A DNA stretch of 64,000 nt from Tenrec ecaudatus (GCF_050624435.1 NC_134537.1:10474584-10538583), one strand, 5' to 3'. Positions 11,800 through 24,114 are shown, counted from the first letter of the stretch. The notes: generated by a model not told the origin, from the letters alone. Program-made: numbers and translations.

Positions 11800-12010
11800 A
11801 CAGTTAAAAAAATTTTTTTTATTTTGTTTTTGTTGAGAACATACAGAGCAAAACATACCCTACATCTAAGATTCGGTGACACAGCTTCATGTTCTTCAAG
11901 CGGCACGCCTTTCTCCCCTCCTTTCTGGGTTGTTCCCCTCGCCCGTTAAATAAACACGTGGCCCCAAAGTTTCCTTCCTATATATTTTTTAATTGCCGTT
12001 GTCAGTTTGT
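11800..12010 (-). mobile_element. Possible old L1 3' end
   Basis: T-rich start followed by TTGTTGAGAACATACAGAGC and AAACATACCC, the style of a reversed older L1 terminus. Weakly supported. Confidence 0.4.
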
Positions 12011-12049
12011 TCCCTTGTAGATAGTTCTTTAAAAATCGTAATGGACAAA

Positions 12050-12240
12050 ACTCAGCCCAAACTCATTCCAAAGCCATTCCATCAGCTCTAAGTCATTTCG
12101 ACCCCGTGTGCGGTTTTACAACTCCCTTCTTTAAGGAAGTACAAAGCCTCACCTTTCTCCCTCAGGACGGCCGGGGGCTTCGAACTGCTGGTCTTTCGCT
12201 GGCCACCCAACGTACAACACCCCACCACTAGAGCTCCTTG
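12050..12240 (-). repeat. AfroSINE
   Basis: Reverse copy with CTCACCTTTCTCCCTCAGGA and CCCCACCACTAGAGCTCCTTG at the head end. Confidence 0.75.
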
Positions 12241-12612
12241 ATGGACAAGGGAGGTGGATGCGGTTTGGGTGTGTTTTTTTTTCTAATTACACTGAATGGT
12301 TAGTTTTAAGAAGACATTGGGGAATATTTGTGGTTTACTGTTACTTTGGGGCAATCAATTCCGGGCTTCATCTTTACGCCGTCAGAAAGTGTACTCTGTA
12401 GGAGAATTTGAAATTCTAGTCTGCATTTTTTTTCCTTTTTGATCAGGATTTATTAATTTTTTGGTTACGTTTTTATGTTTCATTCCAAATTTATGGAAGA
12501 GCTGCACGGATAATTTACCTATTGTCAACCTGTACTGTTCACCTCGTGTTAACTTGTCATCCGTGACCCTTTTAAAACTCTTCCCCTTTTCCTCCTAACC
12601 ATCCTCTCCCTT

Positions 12613-13098
12613 TGTGGCACTTACATCATCTCCTGTCAACTTGCAAAGGAGTGGGGTCTAGCCTGTCAATCAGGTCGCAGCTTGATGACCTCATTTGGAA
12701 GTGCCAAGGAGATAAATCGCTCGCTGGAGGCCGGAGACACTCTCTGCTTCGTCTTCCTGCTGACAAGACACATGGAGCTACACTAGAGCCCTGGAGCTGA
12801 AGGAGCCACCTGGAGACCCCTGTCAGCTCTGAGATGCTTCCACCGCCACTGGATCCATAAGACTCCACCCACTGGCCCGTGATCTTCCTGCATTCGGTGT
12901 CATTGCATGTGCTGGATGAGTCTGAAGAGGAATTTTTAGATTGGTATTGGACATATGGGATTAATATCGGACTTATAGGTTAAAATCTGGACTGGGCTGG
13001 GATGTTTTCTTAATATATAATTACTCTTTATATAAAGCTCTTTCTCTATACACATGAGTGTCTGTGAATTTGTTTCCCTAGTCACCTGGACTAGCACA
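12613..13098 (+). mobile_element. Solo LTR fossil with 5-bp target duplication
   Basis: 486 bp from TGTGGCACTTACATC to GACTAGCACA, flanked by CCCTT on both sides (12608-12612, 13099-13103). The TG..CA ends and the 5-bp duplication identify this family as an LTR, ERVL/MaLR-like. A TATATAAAGC stretch lies near the 3' part. Appears whole as an LTR; no internal region. Confidence 0.82.
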
Positions 13099-13129
13099 CC
13101 CTTCTTTCCTCTCTCCTCCCTCTCTCAGG

Positions 13130-13180
13130 TAGGTAAGTAGATAGGTAGGTACACAGGTAGATAATGGGTGGCTGGTAGAT
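13130..13180 (+). repeat. Degenerate (TAGG/TAGA)n simple repeat
   Basis: AGGTAGGTAAGTAGATAGG-type tetranucleotide run right after the LTR. Confidence 0.7.
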
Positions 13181-13489
13181 GACCTTTTCAGACATATTTG
13201 AGAAGAAGTTATGAACAGCGTAACCTCGTCCAGAAAGACTTCAGTATGTGTCATAAGAGTAAAGAGACCCTCCTACGTCACCGTGGCACAGTGGCCAGCT
13301 TTGGCAAAGGGAGCAGTGATCCAGCCATTCCACCAGGTATCCTAGACTGTCATCATGCAAATTGTCCCAGCAATGGTTTGCGGGGTTGTTTTTCCCACTA
13401 CACTCAGACTCAGATGAATCAGGTACTGAATTTAGCTGTCATGTCACCTTTAATCTGGGCTATTTCCTTAGTCTATGACATTCACGACT

Positions 13490-14914
13490 TTTTAAAATTA
13501 AAAGACCGTTTTATTTGGGGCTCTTATAGCTCTTATCAATTGTATCAAGCATATTTGTACATATATTGCCATCATTATTTTCTGAACATGTACTTTCTAT
13601 TGAGCCCTTGGTATCAGCTCCTCTTTTCACCCTCCCTCCCCACTATCATGACCCTGTGACCTCTTGATAAATTATAAATTGTGGTTTTCATATCTTACAC
13701 CGACTGCTGCCTCCCTTCCCCCATGTTTTCTGTTCTTCATTCCCACCCTACCCCCAGCAGAGGGGGAGTGGGCGAGTTATGTGTCGATCATTGCAATTGC
13801 TTCCCCCTCCTCCCCTCCTCTCCCTGCATCCCCACTACCCTTCTGGTATCACCACTCCTATTCCTGTTCCTGGATTCTGTGTGTCCTGAGGTCTGATCTC
13901 TTCTCTGTGCCTGTGTATATGCTCAAGTTTAGCCCACAGTGAAAGGCAGCACTGGGTTAATCAGTGGGGGGTGAGGGAACCTCACGGAACCAGAGGACTA
14001 TTGTGTGTTTTATCGGTGCTATACTGCACCTTGTTGACTCAACCCTTCCTGCGACCCTTCAGTGAGGGGATGCCCCATTGTCTACAGATGGGGTTTGGGC
14101 CACTCCTCCCACCCCCCACTTTCTCAGCTATAGGTGTTTTTGTTTGTTTGTTTTGGGTCTTCTGGTGCCTAATACCTGATCCCACTGACACCCCATGATC
14201 ACACAGGCCGGTGTGCTTATTCCACAAGGGCTTGTTGCTTCTCTGCTAGACAGCCACTTGCTTAACTTCAAGCTTTTAAGACCCCAGATGCTAGATCTTC
14301 TAATAGGCAGGCACCATTAGCTTTCTTTACATTTACTTGTGCACCCGTTTTGTCTTCAGTGATTTTTCTGGGACGGTGAACATCACAGAATGCCAGGTTG
14401 TTAGAACAAAGTGTTCTTGCATTGGGGGAGTACTTGAGCAGAGGCCCGAAGTCGGTCCACTACTTCAGTGTATTGCCAAATAATTATATGTACATAGGCC
14501 AATACCTCTGTTTTTGTCTTGATGTATATACACATGTACACACCTATGCTAATACCTCTATCCATAGCTTCGCTTCCTAGATCTTTCCCGTTTCCTTTTA
14601 CCTTCCTCCTGCCCCACCATCATGCTCGCCCTTTTTCTGCCCGTCAGTAATTCCTCCCAGCTAGACTGCTGTTGCTCCAACACCCCCAGGATCTCTACAT
14701 CCTTATTGTTGTTGACTTAAAATCCCTAGTTGCTCCCTGTCTATGGAGTTGTTTGCTCACCACTCTTCCCCCGCCTCATCCTCCTCCAAGTCCCTTTGGA
14801 ACTCTCAGCCCGTTGCTTTCTCCCCGAGCTTGCTTCCCATGCCTGTCTTATATAAGTAGGCAAACCAACAACACAGAGACCAAACAAAAAGAAGCAAAAG
14901 ATCAAATAAAAAGA

Positions 14915-14945
<31 letters not shown>

Positions 14946-15055
14946 TGTGTGTGTGTAATAACTAGCAATAATTCCCCAAACACATGTATTTCCAGGTCTG
15001 TCCACTGCCCTGTATAACTATCTCCCCAATGGTCCTGGGAGAATTCCAGGAACTG
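13490..15055 (-). mobile_element. L1 3'UTR, about 1.55 kb, reversed
   Basis: Starts with the reversed terminus (TTTTATTTGGGGCTCTTATAG) and runs through ACACAGGCCGGTGTGCTTATT, CTTTTAAGACCCCAGATGCT, GGGGGAGTACTTGAGCAG to the CAAACCAACAACACAGAGACC stretch. Contains a (TA)n at 14,918-14,942 followed by (TG)n. Confidence 0.85.
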
Positions 15056-15177
15056 ACCCTCCTAGCCTGACTTTATTTTTAAGAATACAGAAACTTATTT
15101 TTTTCCTAAACATAATGTACTCCACTTTGGCTTAGTCCGGTACTTTCTTCTAGTTCTCTCTCCCTTGCTGCCTTGGA

Positions 15178-15292
15178 GCCAAGGACCCCTAGTGGCATAG
15201 CAGGTTACACGTTGGTCTGCTAACTGCAAGGTCAGCAGTTCAAAAGCACCGGTCATTCCACAGGACAAAGATGAGGCTTTCTGTTCCAGTGG
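15178..15292 (+). repeat. AfroSINE head fragment
   Basis: GGACCCCTAGTGGCATAGC and GCAAGGTCAGCAGTTCAAAA; truncated at about 15,292 where L1 sequence begins. Confidence 0.75.
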
Positions 15293-15294
15293 CC

Positions 15295-16212
15295 CTGCTC
15301 CATACTTGCCTTCATGAGATGATCCCTGAAGATAAGGGTGTCACAGCAAAGCGTGGTGAAGAGAGCTGATGTGCCTGGCTATCAATCAGAGTAGCATCTG
15401 GGGTCTTAAAGGCTTGCAACCAAACAAGTAGCCATCTCAGTGAGGCGTCAACTAAGTCCTCAAGGAAGAAGCACAGCAGCCTGTGTGATCCAAAGACGAC
15501 CGTAACAAAATTCAAGTATGACGAAGGGAAAAGCATCAGAGCTGAAGTGTGGACACACAATCTGTGGTCCGCTGTGGAGGACAGCAGGAGCCCTACGCCC
15601 GTCTGCAGAGTATCTAGTGAGACTAAGCTTCTGCAGCCTTACTGTCAAACAACAGAGGTCCTTGTATTCCTGATGATGCTGGATCAAACTTGATACCTGG
15701 TCAGTTGACCTCTCTCTAGATCCAACCTGAATTTGTTCTAGGTACGAGGAGCTCTTGCTTGTTCCATGACAAGAATTCCTTCCTTGGCCATTTAAATATT
15801 GGTGGAGGCCTTTTCTTTCTTGCTCATTGTTGCTATTTTATCTTTATATGACTATTGTTTTGTCCTTGCCACTTCATTTTGTTGCTTCACTGTTTCTGTT
15901 GGGCTTACCGCTTTGTGACGAGCGGAAGGAGTGGGTGCACAGAGATAATGACTTGGGGGGGGGTGGGGAGTTAGGGTGGGTTCGGAGGGAGATGGGGATT
16001 CAGGAGCCAACAATGAAGGCAAGGCGGGAGGGGGAGGGAGCACTACAACGGAGTGTGACTGATCACACAGCTCACTGTAAAAGTGATCTAATCATGGGTG
16101 GGGGGAATGAAAGAAAACATTCTGGAATTGATTGTGGTGATGACTGTACAGTTCTTCTTAAGATGAACGAGCAATTGAACTGCATGATATGTGGATTATG
16201 TGCCAATAAATG
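15295..16212 (+). mobile_element. L1 3' end, older subfamily
   Basis: GCATCTGGGGTCTTAAAGGC, CAGCCTGTGTGATCC, GGAATTGATTGTGGTGATGA and a terminal GTGCCAATAAATG. The same subfamily follows the ORF2 remnant at 33,240-34,080, which proves these 3' ends are L1. Confidence 0.82.
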
Positions 16213-16429
16213 AAAGAAAGGATGCCTATTTCTCAGTATCACACTCACACGCTACACTGAAGAGAACCAGTAGGGGGAGTGCTGTTCTGTAGCATTATTT
16301 GGTTAAAAGCATTGTCTGATTTTCAAACTGTGATTGCATTATTAAAAAAATCACTTGCAAGAATTTACCTATTTGTCATAGAGTGTTCCTATCTTAGTGG
16401 AATGTGTCTTCATTTATTTAAATTTAATG

Positions 16430-16920
16430 TATGCCCAATAATTTTTTTTTAATATCCTCTGAGGCTTAAAGCATGCGAGGACCCTGCAGGTGGCTTCCAC
16501 TGTGCTCCATAGCCTGCTGCAAACCACGTGTTCAGAATTTAAACTCTGATACCACTCCCTCCTCCAGATGTGGATTTTATTTTTTACCATCCTTGGAGCA
16601 TACAGACTAGCGTCTCTTCTTAGTTGATGCTTCATTTAGAAAAGCTGCTTATTTGAAGACAAGGCTTTAAGACCCCAGATATTATTCTTTCTGATAGCCA
16701 GGCACCAGCTAATTTCTTCATCACACTTTGCTATCGCACCTATATTTTAAGTGATCTTTGCATGAGAGCGAATATCAAATATTGTCATGTCTTAAGAACT
16801 AATTGTCCTTAGGCTAGGCTACAACTAAGTGCAAGCTCAAAATGTATTCATATATCTATGATTTGTATATGTCCCTAGCTCACTTTAATGATATCATTAT
16901 TATTTTGCTCAAGTTTCTTT
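16430..16920 (-). mobile_element. Older L1 3'UTR, reversed
   Basis: TTCCACTGTGCTCCATAGCC, GGCTTTAAGACCCCAGATAT, GATAGCCAGGCACC and TCATCACACTTTGCTAT in reversed order; decayed. Confidence 0.7.
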
Positions 16921-16934
16921 TGTTTTGTATGACT

Positions 16935-17165
16935 TTTGTATATGAAATGCAGAATAGGTCAATCTTGAAACCATAACTAAATTAATAGTTACCTGAGGGC
17001 ATGCGAGGGAGGCTGGGGACACACGCGGAGCTAACAAAGAGTACATGAAAGAGCAAAATGTTCTGAAATTGATTATGGTGATGATTACACAACCCTTCTT
17101 ACTATAATGAACTATTAGATTGTATGATGTATGAATGACATGCCAATAAAACCATTTAAAACATT
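16935..17165 (+). mobile_element. Older L1 3' end
   Basis: AAATGTTCTGAAATTGATTA, GGTGATGATTACACAACCC and GCCAATAAAACC; A-rich tail. Confidence 0.75.
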
Positions 17166-17284
17166 TTTCCCAAGTTGCTGTCCTCGTTAAATTATTCTCA
17201 GAGCTATTTATAATATATTCTCATTTGGAACTATTTTTTAAAAATAAATCAACTCATAAAAATATGAAGTTTAAAACAAACACC

Positions 17285-17518
17285 CCATGAAGGGAGACAT
17301 ATAGCGTAAGACATGAAAAAATAATAATTTATAAATTATCAAGGGTTCGTGAGGGAAGGAGGGGGGTGGGAATGAGGAGCTGATACCAAGGGCTCAAGTA
17401 GAAAGAAAATGTTTTGAGAATGATGAGGACAGCAAATGTACAAATGTGCTTGACACAATAGAAGTATGTATGGATTGTGATAAATTGTATGAGCCCCCAA
17501 GAAAATGTTTTTAATCAA
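17285..17518 (+). mobile_element. L1 3' end
   Basis: AAGGGAGACATATAGCGTAA.. GAGGAGCTGATACCAAGG.. TATGAGCCCCCAAGAAAATG; the polyadenylation signal is mutated. Confidence 0.82.
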
Positions 17519-17519
17519 C

Positions 17520-18670
17520 AACAAACACACCACCATCACCACCCCAAAATGCATTCTGCTTTCTAAATCCTTCACGTAGATGTTACTTTAAAAATCTAGA
17601 GTAGTTTATTATTCTGGGTGTTGTTAATAGGTTTGGGCTTTGGCTGCCAGGTACCTGCTTCCCCCTGACTGGGGATGGTTCTTCTCCACGCATCTCTTCT
17701 GCATGCTCTGGGGCCAGGAGGCCAACCTAGGTGAGCTCTTCCCCTGGACATGGGGAAAGTGCAGGGGAGCAAGGCGAAACATGCCAAGACCGTAAGGTCT
17801 TTTCTTCCACACTGATGTATTTTCTCTTCAGCCTCATCCTACTGGCCAGAGAAAAGGTACATGTATGACTGAACTGGAAGCACAGGGTGGGGAAACGTAC
17901 CCTGCTCCTTTAGAGGGAGGAGCTGCAAAGTCACATGACCAATGGGATGGCCACTGGGAGGTATAAGCTTGGATCAGTATCTTGTCACCTAGGCCCCAAT
18001 CGGTTGGTGGCATGATCAATGACCCAGTGGTGCTAAGGCAAATGCAAATAAAATTCTGGCCTATTATCCTAGCAAACACATAAATTCTTTATCCTGAGAA
18101 ACATTTACACCAAGTGGCAGGTGTTTGCCACGGTCCAGAGCTGCCTGCCACAATCAGGATAAGCAGCTGAGTGCTAGGCTATGTCTGTCCCATAGCACAG
18201 CTGAGTAAAAGCTAAACCTCAGCTGTGCAGACAGAAGGTCACACAATTACGTTTAACACTTTACAAGTCCGTGTTTTAATTCTAGTACTTTTCTTTTCTT
18301 TGAGATTTCTCGTTTACTTATTAATTTCCTTACCAAATTGGGACCAACAGGTATGAAACACTCAATGTTATTGGCGGTAAAAACAACGAAATCTTTTAAT
18401 GTCACTCTTCTTAATTTTTCTAACTCAGGTAATTCTGATTCATGACTACAGTAAGATTGGTGAAAAGTCCCGCATGGCTAACATGTTAGGGGCAGGGAAG
18501 AATTTTCTGTCATGGAACAACTAAGAGAAACTTGCACCCAAAGCAAGTTCAGGTCACGTATAGGGGGTTCAACAGGCCAAGCACTGTGTTCGATCCAGCA
18601 TAATCAAGGTATCAGGGGTCTCTGCCTGATAGGAGGCTGTCCGGGACCCTTGCCCTTGGCTAGCGTGCCT
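17520..18670. other. No gene or clear repeat recognised
   Basis: AT-moderate unique-looking sequence with only short open frames. Confidence 0.5.
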
Positions 18671-18679
18671 CTGCCATGG

Positions 18680-18955
18680 GCTCGGTCTGACTAGCCACTC
18701 TGCAATTGGGCTTTGTGCCCCCACTGTCCTCCATAGCCTTCCGTAAATTGGGTGTTCATAATTCTAGCCCTGATACGTTCCTCTTCATATCAAATTTTGT
18801 AATTGTTCTCTTTGGATCACACAAGCTGGTCTGCTGCTTCTGTGTCCTCACTTCGATGGCTGCTGGGTTGAATACAAGCCTTATGACTCTGGACACTATT
18901 CCAATTGATAGCCAGGCACCATCTACTTTCTTCACCACACTTTGAGCAATGAAGT
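18680..18955 (-). mobile_element. Older L1 3'UTR, reversed
   Basis: TCCTCCATAGCCTTCCGTAA, GATCACACAAGCTGGTCTGC, TTGATAGCCAGGCACCATC; ends at CACCACACTTTGAGC. Confidence 0.72.
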
Positions 18956-19349
18956 ATTTGACAGAAGCATTAAAAAAAGCTGGGCCAAGTTTGGATGAAA
19001 AACCATGCCCTGCCGCATTCTGACCACAGCCAGGTCAGGAGGGCTCTTGGCCCTGCATCTGAAGGGCCACCAACCTGGTCGGGTAATGCCAAAGGGCTCC
19101 CACACTTCAAGTCAGTCAAGAAAGGCCTAGTTCATGCACACACGAGAACGGGTTTCCTGAAATCCTGCCGGGGAGGTAACTCGGATGACATTGGTTAACA
19201 GAAAAGATGCAAGAGTCAAGTGCAGGCAGGATTGTTTTCTTCCTTCAGAGAAAAATGATCCAAAGAGAGCACAGAGTTCTCATGCTCTGGCCCTTAGCAA
19301 TGCGAACTCCCTTCTTCATAAAGTCAACTCTCTGGCTTCATTTTCAAGT

Positions 19350-20640
19350 GCATTACCTTTATTTCCTTTGTCAGGCCATCACACATTGGGAATCTACGCC
19401 CTGCCGTGAGGGCCACATGGTTTCCTTCTAAGCCCAAGGTTTCCGTGAGCGTCCCAGGAGCACCCGGCAGCGGAGTCACGAGGTGACGATACCCAACTTC
19501 TCTCTGCAGCACATGACCCTTTGATGTTGGCGTTACTGAACACAAACTCGCTGGGTAATCTATCTTCTATGTAGTTCATCTCTGCTCCTAAAAAGGGTTA
19601 ATTGTGCTTTCTTGTCGATGCATACTTTTTTTTTACTGTTTGCTTTATATATATATATATAAATCATTTTGGGGGGGCTCGTACAACTCTTATCACAATC
19701 CGTACATCCATTGTGTCAAGCACATTTGTACATTGGTTTCCATCATCATTCTCAAAACATTTGCTTTCTACTTGGGCCCTTGGTCTCAGCTCCTTTCCCC
19801 CCCCCCCCCTCACAAATCCTTGGTAATTTATAAATTATTATTACCTCATGTCTTACATTGTCTGATGTCTCCCTTCACCTACTTTTCTGTTGTCTGTCCC
19901 CCAGAGAGGAGCTTATAGGTAGATCCTTGTGATCCATTCGCTCTTTCTCCCCACCTTCCCCTTACCTTCCTGGTATCATTACTCTCATTATGGGTCCTGA
20001 GGAGATTATCTGTCCTGGATTCCTGGGTTTGCAGCTCTGATATGTGCCAGTGTACATCTTCTGGTCTAGCCAGTTTGTAAGGTAGAATTGGGATCATGAT
20101 AGTGGCTGGGAGGAAGCATTAAAGAACTAGAGGAAAGTTGTATGTTTCATTGTTGCTGTACTGCACCCTGACTGGCTCATCTCCTCCCCAAGACCCTTCT
20201 GGAAGGGGATGTCCAGTTGCCTACAGATGGGCTTTGGGTCTCCACTCTGCACCCCCCTCATTCACAATGATAAGATTTTTTGTTCTTTGCGATAAACACT
20301 CTTTGACATCGCTGTGAACAACTTCATCTGAATCTCCTTTTGTCTTTGTGAATTCTACAGTATAAGAAAGACCACTGCAAGCCCCCACTGGTTTTAAACA
20401 CCAACTTTCAAACCTACATGGTCAGGCTTATCGTTAAGCCGCTGTTTAACCTTGTGTACTGAGGAGGTTGTCAGGGTGAGGCCGGCTCTGGCGGCCTGTA
20501 GTTTCTTCTTGCTCACAGCCTGGGCAGTGGCTCCAACTAAGGAAGCTAACCGCTTCTTGGCCCTGTGCACTGGTTGGAGTTCCTGCCGCTCAACCTCTCT
20601 CCGTAGACACACACGCACTCACTGATGTCACACGCTCCAA
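19350..20640 (-). pseudogene. ISCA1: ISCA1 processed pseudogene, split by an L1
   Basis: Intronless retrocopy of the mitochondrial iron-sulfur assembly factor ISCA1. The 5' half (20286-20640) reads LASLVGATAQAVSKKKLQ, then a stretch ending DKPDHVGLKVGV. In shifted frame it continues as EFTKTKGDSDE. The 3' half (19394-19609) reads KKAQLTL, then MNYIEDRLPSEFVF and NANIKGSC. Both follow the ISCA1 order. The start Met is lost, there are frameshifts, and the C-terminal Cys-Gly-Cys region is degraded. An L1 3' end on the same strand (about 19645-20285) sits between the halves. A related sequence flanks the L1 on both sides (GTGTTTATCG.. and GTATGCATCG.. on the minus strand), a decayed target duplication. 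Part of the 3'UTR may run on below 19,350. Not functional. Confidence 0.85.
19645..20285 (-). mobile_element. L1 3' end inserted in the ISCA1 pseudogene
   Basis: Reversed L1 from a (TA)-rich tail and AAATCATTTTGGGGGGGCTC to CACTCTGCACCCCCCTCATTC. It lies on the same strand as the pseudogene it splits, so it is younger than the retrocopy. Confidence 0.88.
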
Positions 20641-20649
20641 CCTCCACTG

Positions 20650-21200
20650 GTGTCATGTAATAAAACTGTCAACAAGTTTTCAGTAACGTGAGTGGAGCGT
20701 CAAAAAATCCATGGAAAAATGTAAATTAAAATGTAACGGATTTTTTTTTCCACTAATGCTTTGAAGTCCCCATGTATAGGCCTTCATCTGGCTGTGTAGA
20801 TTACATTTTGGATTAAAGTATGCAACCTCTAAAGAACTATGAAATAAGATACGAGTACTCACCTACCTTATATTGTGCGGCTGCCATCCAGTCCGCCCTG
20901 AGATTCAAGGTGACCCCACTTTGCTCAATGGACCGTTGTGATTTGCAGGGTTTTCTCCAGCAGACAGACGTTCGCAGCAGATCTCCAAGCCTTCCGTTAA
21001 CCTGGAAGCTCCGCGGAAACTTGTTCCGCATCACACAACATGCAAACCTCCGGTGACAGCCAGGTAGGCAGTGGCTACACATTCAGTGTGTTTTTTGGCA
21101 ATCAAAAAGTCAAGAATTGGGGGGGGTGAAGAATAAAAAAAAAATCAAGAATTCTACCACTGAACTCCCAGTGATTCAAACAACTTTATGAAACTGAATA
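20650..21200. other. No gene; possible SINE-like piece
   Basis: 20,878-21,080 loosely resembles a reversed SINE (GCTGCCATCCAGTCC.., GGGTTTTCTCCAGCAG) but is too diverged to assign. Confidence 0.35.
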
Positions 21201-21207
21201 AAAGTAA

Positions 21208-21408
21208 AGCTCACTGCCAGCGTAGACTATGGCTCACAGGGAGTAGCTAACTCTACAGACCCGAGTAAATGGTCCCCGTGGGCTTCTGAGACTGCAAGTG
21301 TGTATAGGAGGACACAGCCTCACATTTCTCCCCCGGAGTGCCTGGTGGCATCAAACTGACGACCTTACAGTTATCAGGCCAGTGTGAAACCAACTACACA
21401 ACCAAGGA
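21208..21408 (-). repeat. AfroSINE
   Basis: Reverse copy: GCTCACTGCCAGCGTAGAC, TCCCCGTGGGCTTCTGAGAC and ACTACACAACCAAGGAGC. Confidence 0.75.
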
Positions 21409-21439
21409 GCAGTAAGTACTTTTTTGTGATATTAATAAC

Positions 21440-21510
21440 TACTTTTTAATTTTTTAAATATTTTTGTTGGGGGCTCTTACATCTCTTATTACAATCCATA
21501 CAGTCCTCCT
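21440..21510 (-). mobile_element. L1 terminal fragment
   Basis: TTGTTGGGGGCTCTTACATC and TTACAATCCATACAG: about 70 bp of a reversed L1 end. Confidence 0.7.
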
Positions 21511-21780
21511 TATGACTCCAAACAGCTCCTAGCCATTTGTTTTTGTTGATATTCAGGTTGGGCATCATCGCAGGTATCCAAAACAAACATCTGGAGATGA
21601 AGACAGAAAACTACTCTTAACAAACACACCAGGTAACGCAGATACGTGGCAAAGCTCCTTGTTGGGTGTTGGGAAGTCCAACGCATAGAGACCACATGAG
21701 AGAGTAGAACTGCCCCATAGCATTTTCTTGGCTATAATTTTAACAGATTGTAGGTCTTTGGCCTGAAAAATGACATGAGT

Positions 21781-22388
21781 TTTTGGGGTTTTTAAAATCA
21801 TTTTATTGGGGGCTCATACAGCTCTTATCACAATACATACATAATTTCAAGCACATTAGCACATTTGTACATTTATTGCCATCATTTTCAAAACATTTTC
21901 TTTCTACTTGAGCCCTTGGTATCAGCTCGTTTTTCCCCTCCCTCCCTCACAAACTCATGGTAATTTATAAACTGTTGTTTTTCCATGTCTTACAATGATC
22001 GATGTCTCCCTCCACCCACTTTTCTCCTGTCCATCCACCTGGGAAGGGGTTATATGTAGATCATTGTGATAGGTTTCCCCTCTCTCCCCCATCTTCCCCT
22101 AATATCACTACTTTCATTATTGGTCCTGAGGGGTTTATCTGTCCTGGATCCCCGGTGTTTCCAGCTCTTATCTGTCCCAGTGTACATGCTCTGATCTAGC
22201 CGGATTTGTAAGGTAGAATTGGGATCATGATAGTGGTGGGGAGGAAGCATTAAGCAACTAGCAGAAAGTTGTATGTTTCATCGGTGCTATACTGCACCCT
22301 GACTGGCTTGTCTCTTCCTTGTGACCCTTCTGTAAGAGGATGTTCAATTGTCTACAGATGGGCTTTGGGTCTCCACTCTGCACTTAAG
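21781..22388 (-). mobile_element. L1 3' end, reversed
   Basis: ATCATTTTATTGGGGGCTCA to GGGTCTCCACTCTGCACTT; about 600 bp with good similarity to the copy at 19,645. Confidence 0.88.
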
Positions 22389-22970
22389 TTCACATTAATG
22401 CAAGCAATGCTGTACTCAAGTCGTTTGCAGTAATTGCTCAACATAGTTTTTGCTTGGTTGTAAAAGATCATCATGCTCAGTACCAAGGGCAGCTCAAAAT
22501 CCTACTTCACTCACCCACCAAATAAGGCTCAACGCTACCTACTGCCCAGCCCTTTTTATTTCTAAAAAGTAATGTATGGAGGCTTACTCAGATGTCTCCC
22601 ATACTGATTTTACATATTTTAGCAACTTGCCAAGATAATCTCTATGAGTCATGCTAACTGGGTAGAAGGCAGTGTTTGCAGACAGAAAATCAGAATGCCC
22701 ACCAAGAAAAATTTGCATGACAGATATAACAAAAATGAATGCCCTTTTGATTTAGTCAGGAAACAAAAAGTTAGGTGTATCCTTATAACAAGAGCCAAAT
22801 TAAAGAAAAATACTAATTTTTAAAAAACCCATGTTTAAAGACATGATTGGAAAAATATATAAAGTCATGACTGGATATGATTACTATCATGTAAGTAATT
22901 CCTGTCATTACCTTCAATTAATTTATTTCTTTATTAATTCATTCATTTACAATTTTTAATAGAATTTTCC
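22389..22970. other. No gene or clear repeat recognised
   Basis: AT-rich sequence without notable open frames. Confidence 0.5.
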
Positions 22971-22974
22971 CCCA

Positions 22975-23685
22975 AAGCTATGTATTTAATTTTTTTCCCA
23001 CAAAACAACCTATCACCTTCGAAGTACTCTCCATTACACTGAATATATTTGTCAAATCTGCAATTCCATTCTTGAGAACATTTTTCAAACTCATCTGTTT
23101 GGATGGCTGACGGCACCTCCTTGTTTTTTCTTCACCTCTTCTACATTGTCAAATTGCTTTCCTTTCATGTCCCTCTTCATTCACAGAACCAAGTGCACGG
23201 GGCAAGAAAGGCATGCTGTATTTGTCAAAACTGGTGCAGAGATGGTTGCATGAGCAGATGCATTGTTGTGGTGGCAAAACCAGTCCCCCAACTGCCACAA
23301 TCATGCTTTTTCTGTCACAAACTGTAAGCAATCTTTTCAGAAGCTCCAAATAGAAAGCTTGATGTCAGACCTGAAGAAATGATCTCCAAATGTACTACAA
23401 GTCGACATTTTTGTCCTTTCGGGACGTTGACAGGCATCCAGAGCGAGGTTTGTCATCAATAGATATTTCACCTTTTTTGAAATGAGAAAACCACTCGTAC
23501 ACTTGAGTTTTTCCTATAGCGCTGTCCTTATTTGTTCAACATCACAACAGTTTTCTGTGGCATTTTTCCTGAGTAGGAATCAAAATCTCACAGCTGCACG
23601 CTGTTCTCTTAAATCAGCCATCATAAAAAATGAGGTTCGAGTGAAACTCCTTTTACAAAAAAATTCACTGTAACCAGAGAGAACC
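22975..23685 (-). mobile_element. Mariner-like DNA transposon, internally deleted
   Basis: The minus strand encodes a broken mariner transposase. Its start is MMADLREQRAAV at 23624, then TQVYEWFSHFKKG and SIDDKPRSGCLSTS, the helix-turn-helix end and linker typical of the family. A downstream part matches the region before the DD(D) catalytic core. The length is about 0.7 kb against about 1.3 kb for whole elements; frameshifts and deletions remove the catalytic core. Inverted ends could not be fixed; the right end lies near TTTTTGTAAAAGG reversed. Confidence 0.75.
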
Positions 23686-23689
23686 TTCC

Positions 23690-24110
23690 TAGGTGATGCC
23701 ACTGGGTGCACTAGCTCAGAATGAGATGCTCCATGTTCTCCTAGTGGGAAATGTGGACTATGAAAGCTCTGCTCTGCCCTGCACAATTCCGGGGTTTTTT
23801 GTTTTGGTTTGGTTACCACTTGTACATATGTGTGTATAAATTAACTGGTCAAAATTGCATAGATGCATGGAATCCTCAGTGATCCCTGCCAAGGGCAACA
23901 CAAGTTCAACTGCTCTAATACACACCAAACCATTGGCTCACTAACCCACCTGCACATATTTCTAAAATCCACTGTTAGAAGCTGGTCAACTCTTTACTCC
24001 CACAGGTCCAAATGACACCTCCTCTTTCTCCCAGGCTGCTTCTCATCATAGTGACCCATTACAGGGATGCCCTCTGTGGCAAAATGTCTGAACATCTAAT
24101 GTGTTCTTCC
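23690..24110. other. No gene recognised
   Basis: Unique-looking sequence between the mariner and RTE1 remnants. Confidence 0.5.
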
Positions 24111-24114
24111 CATG

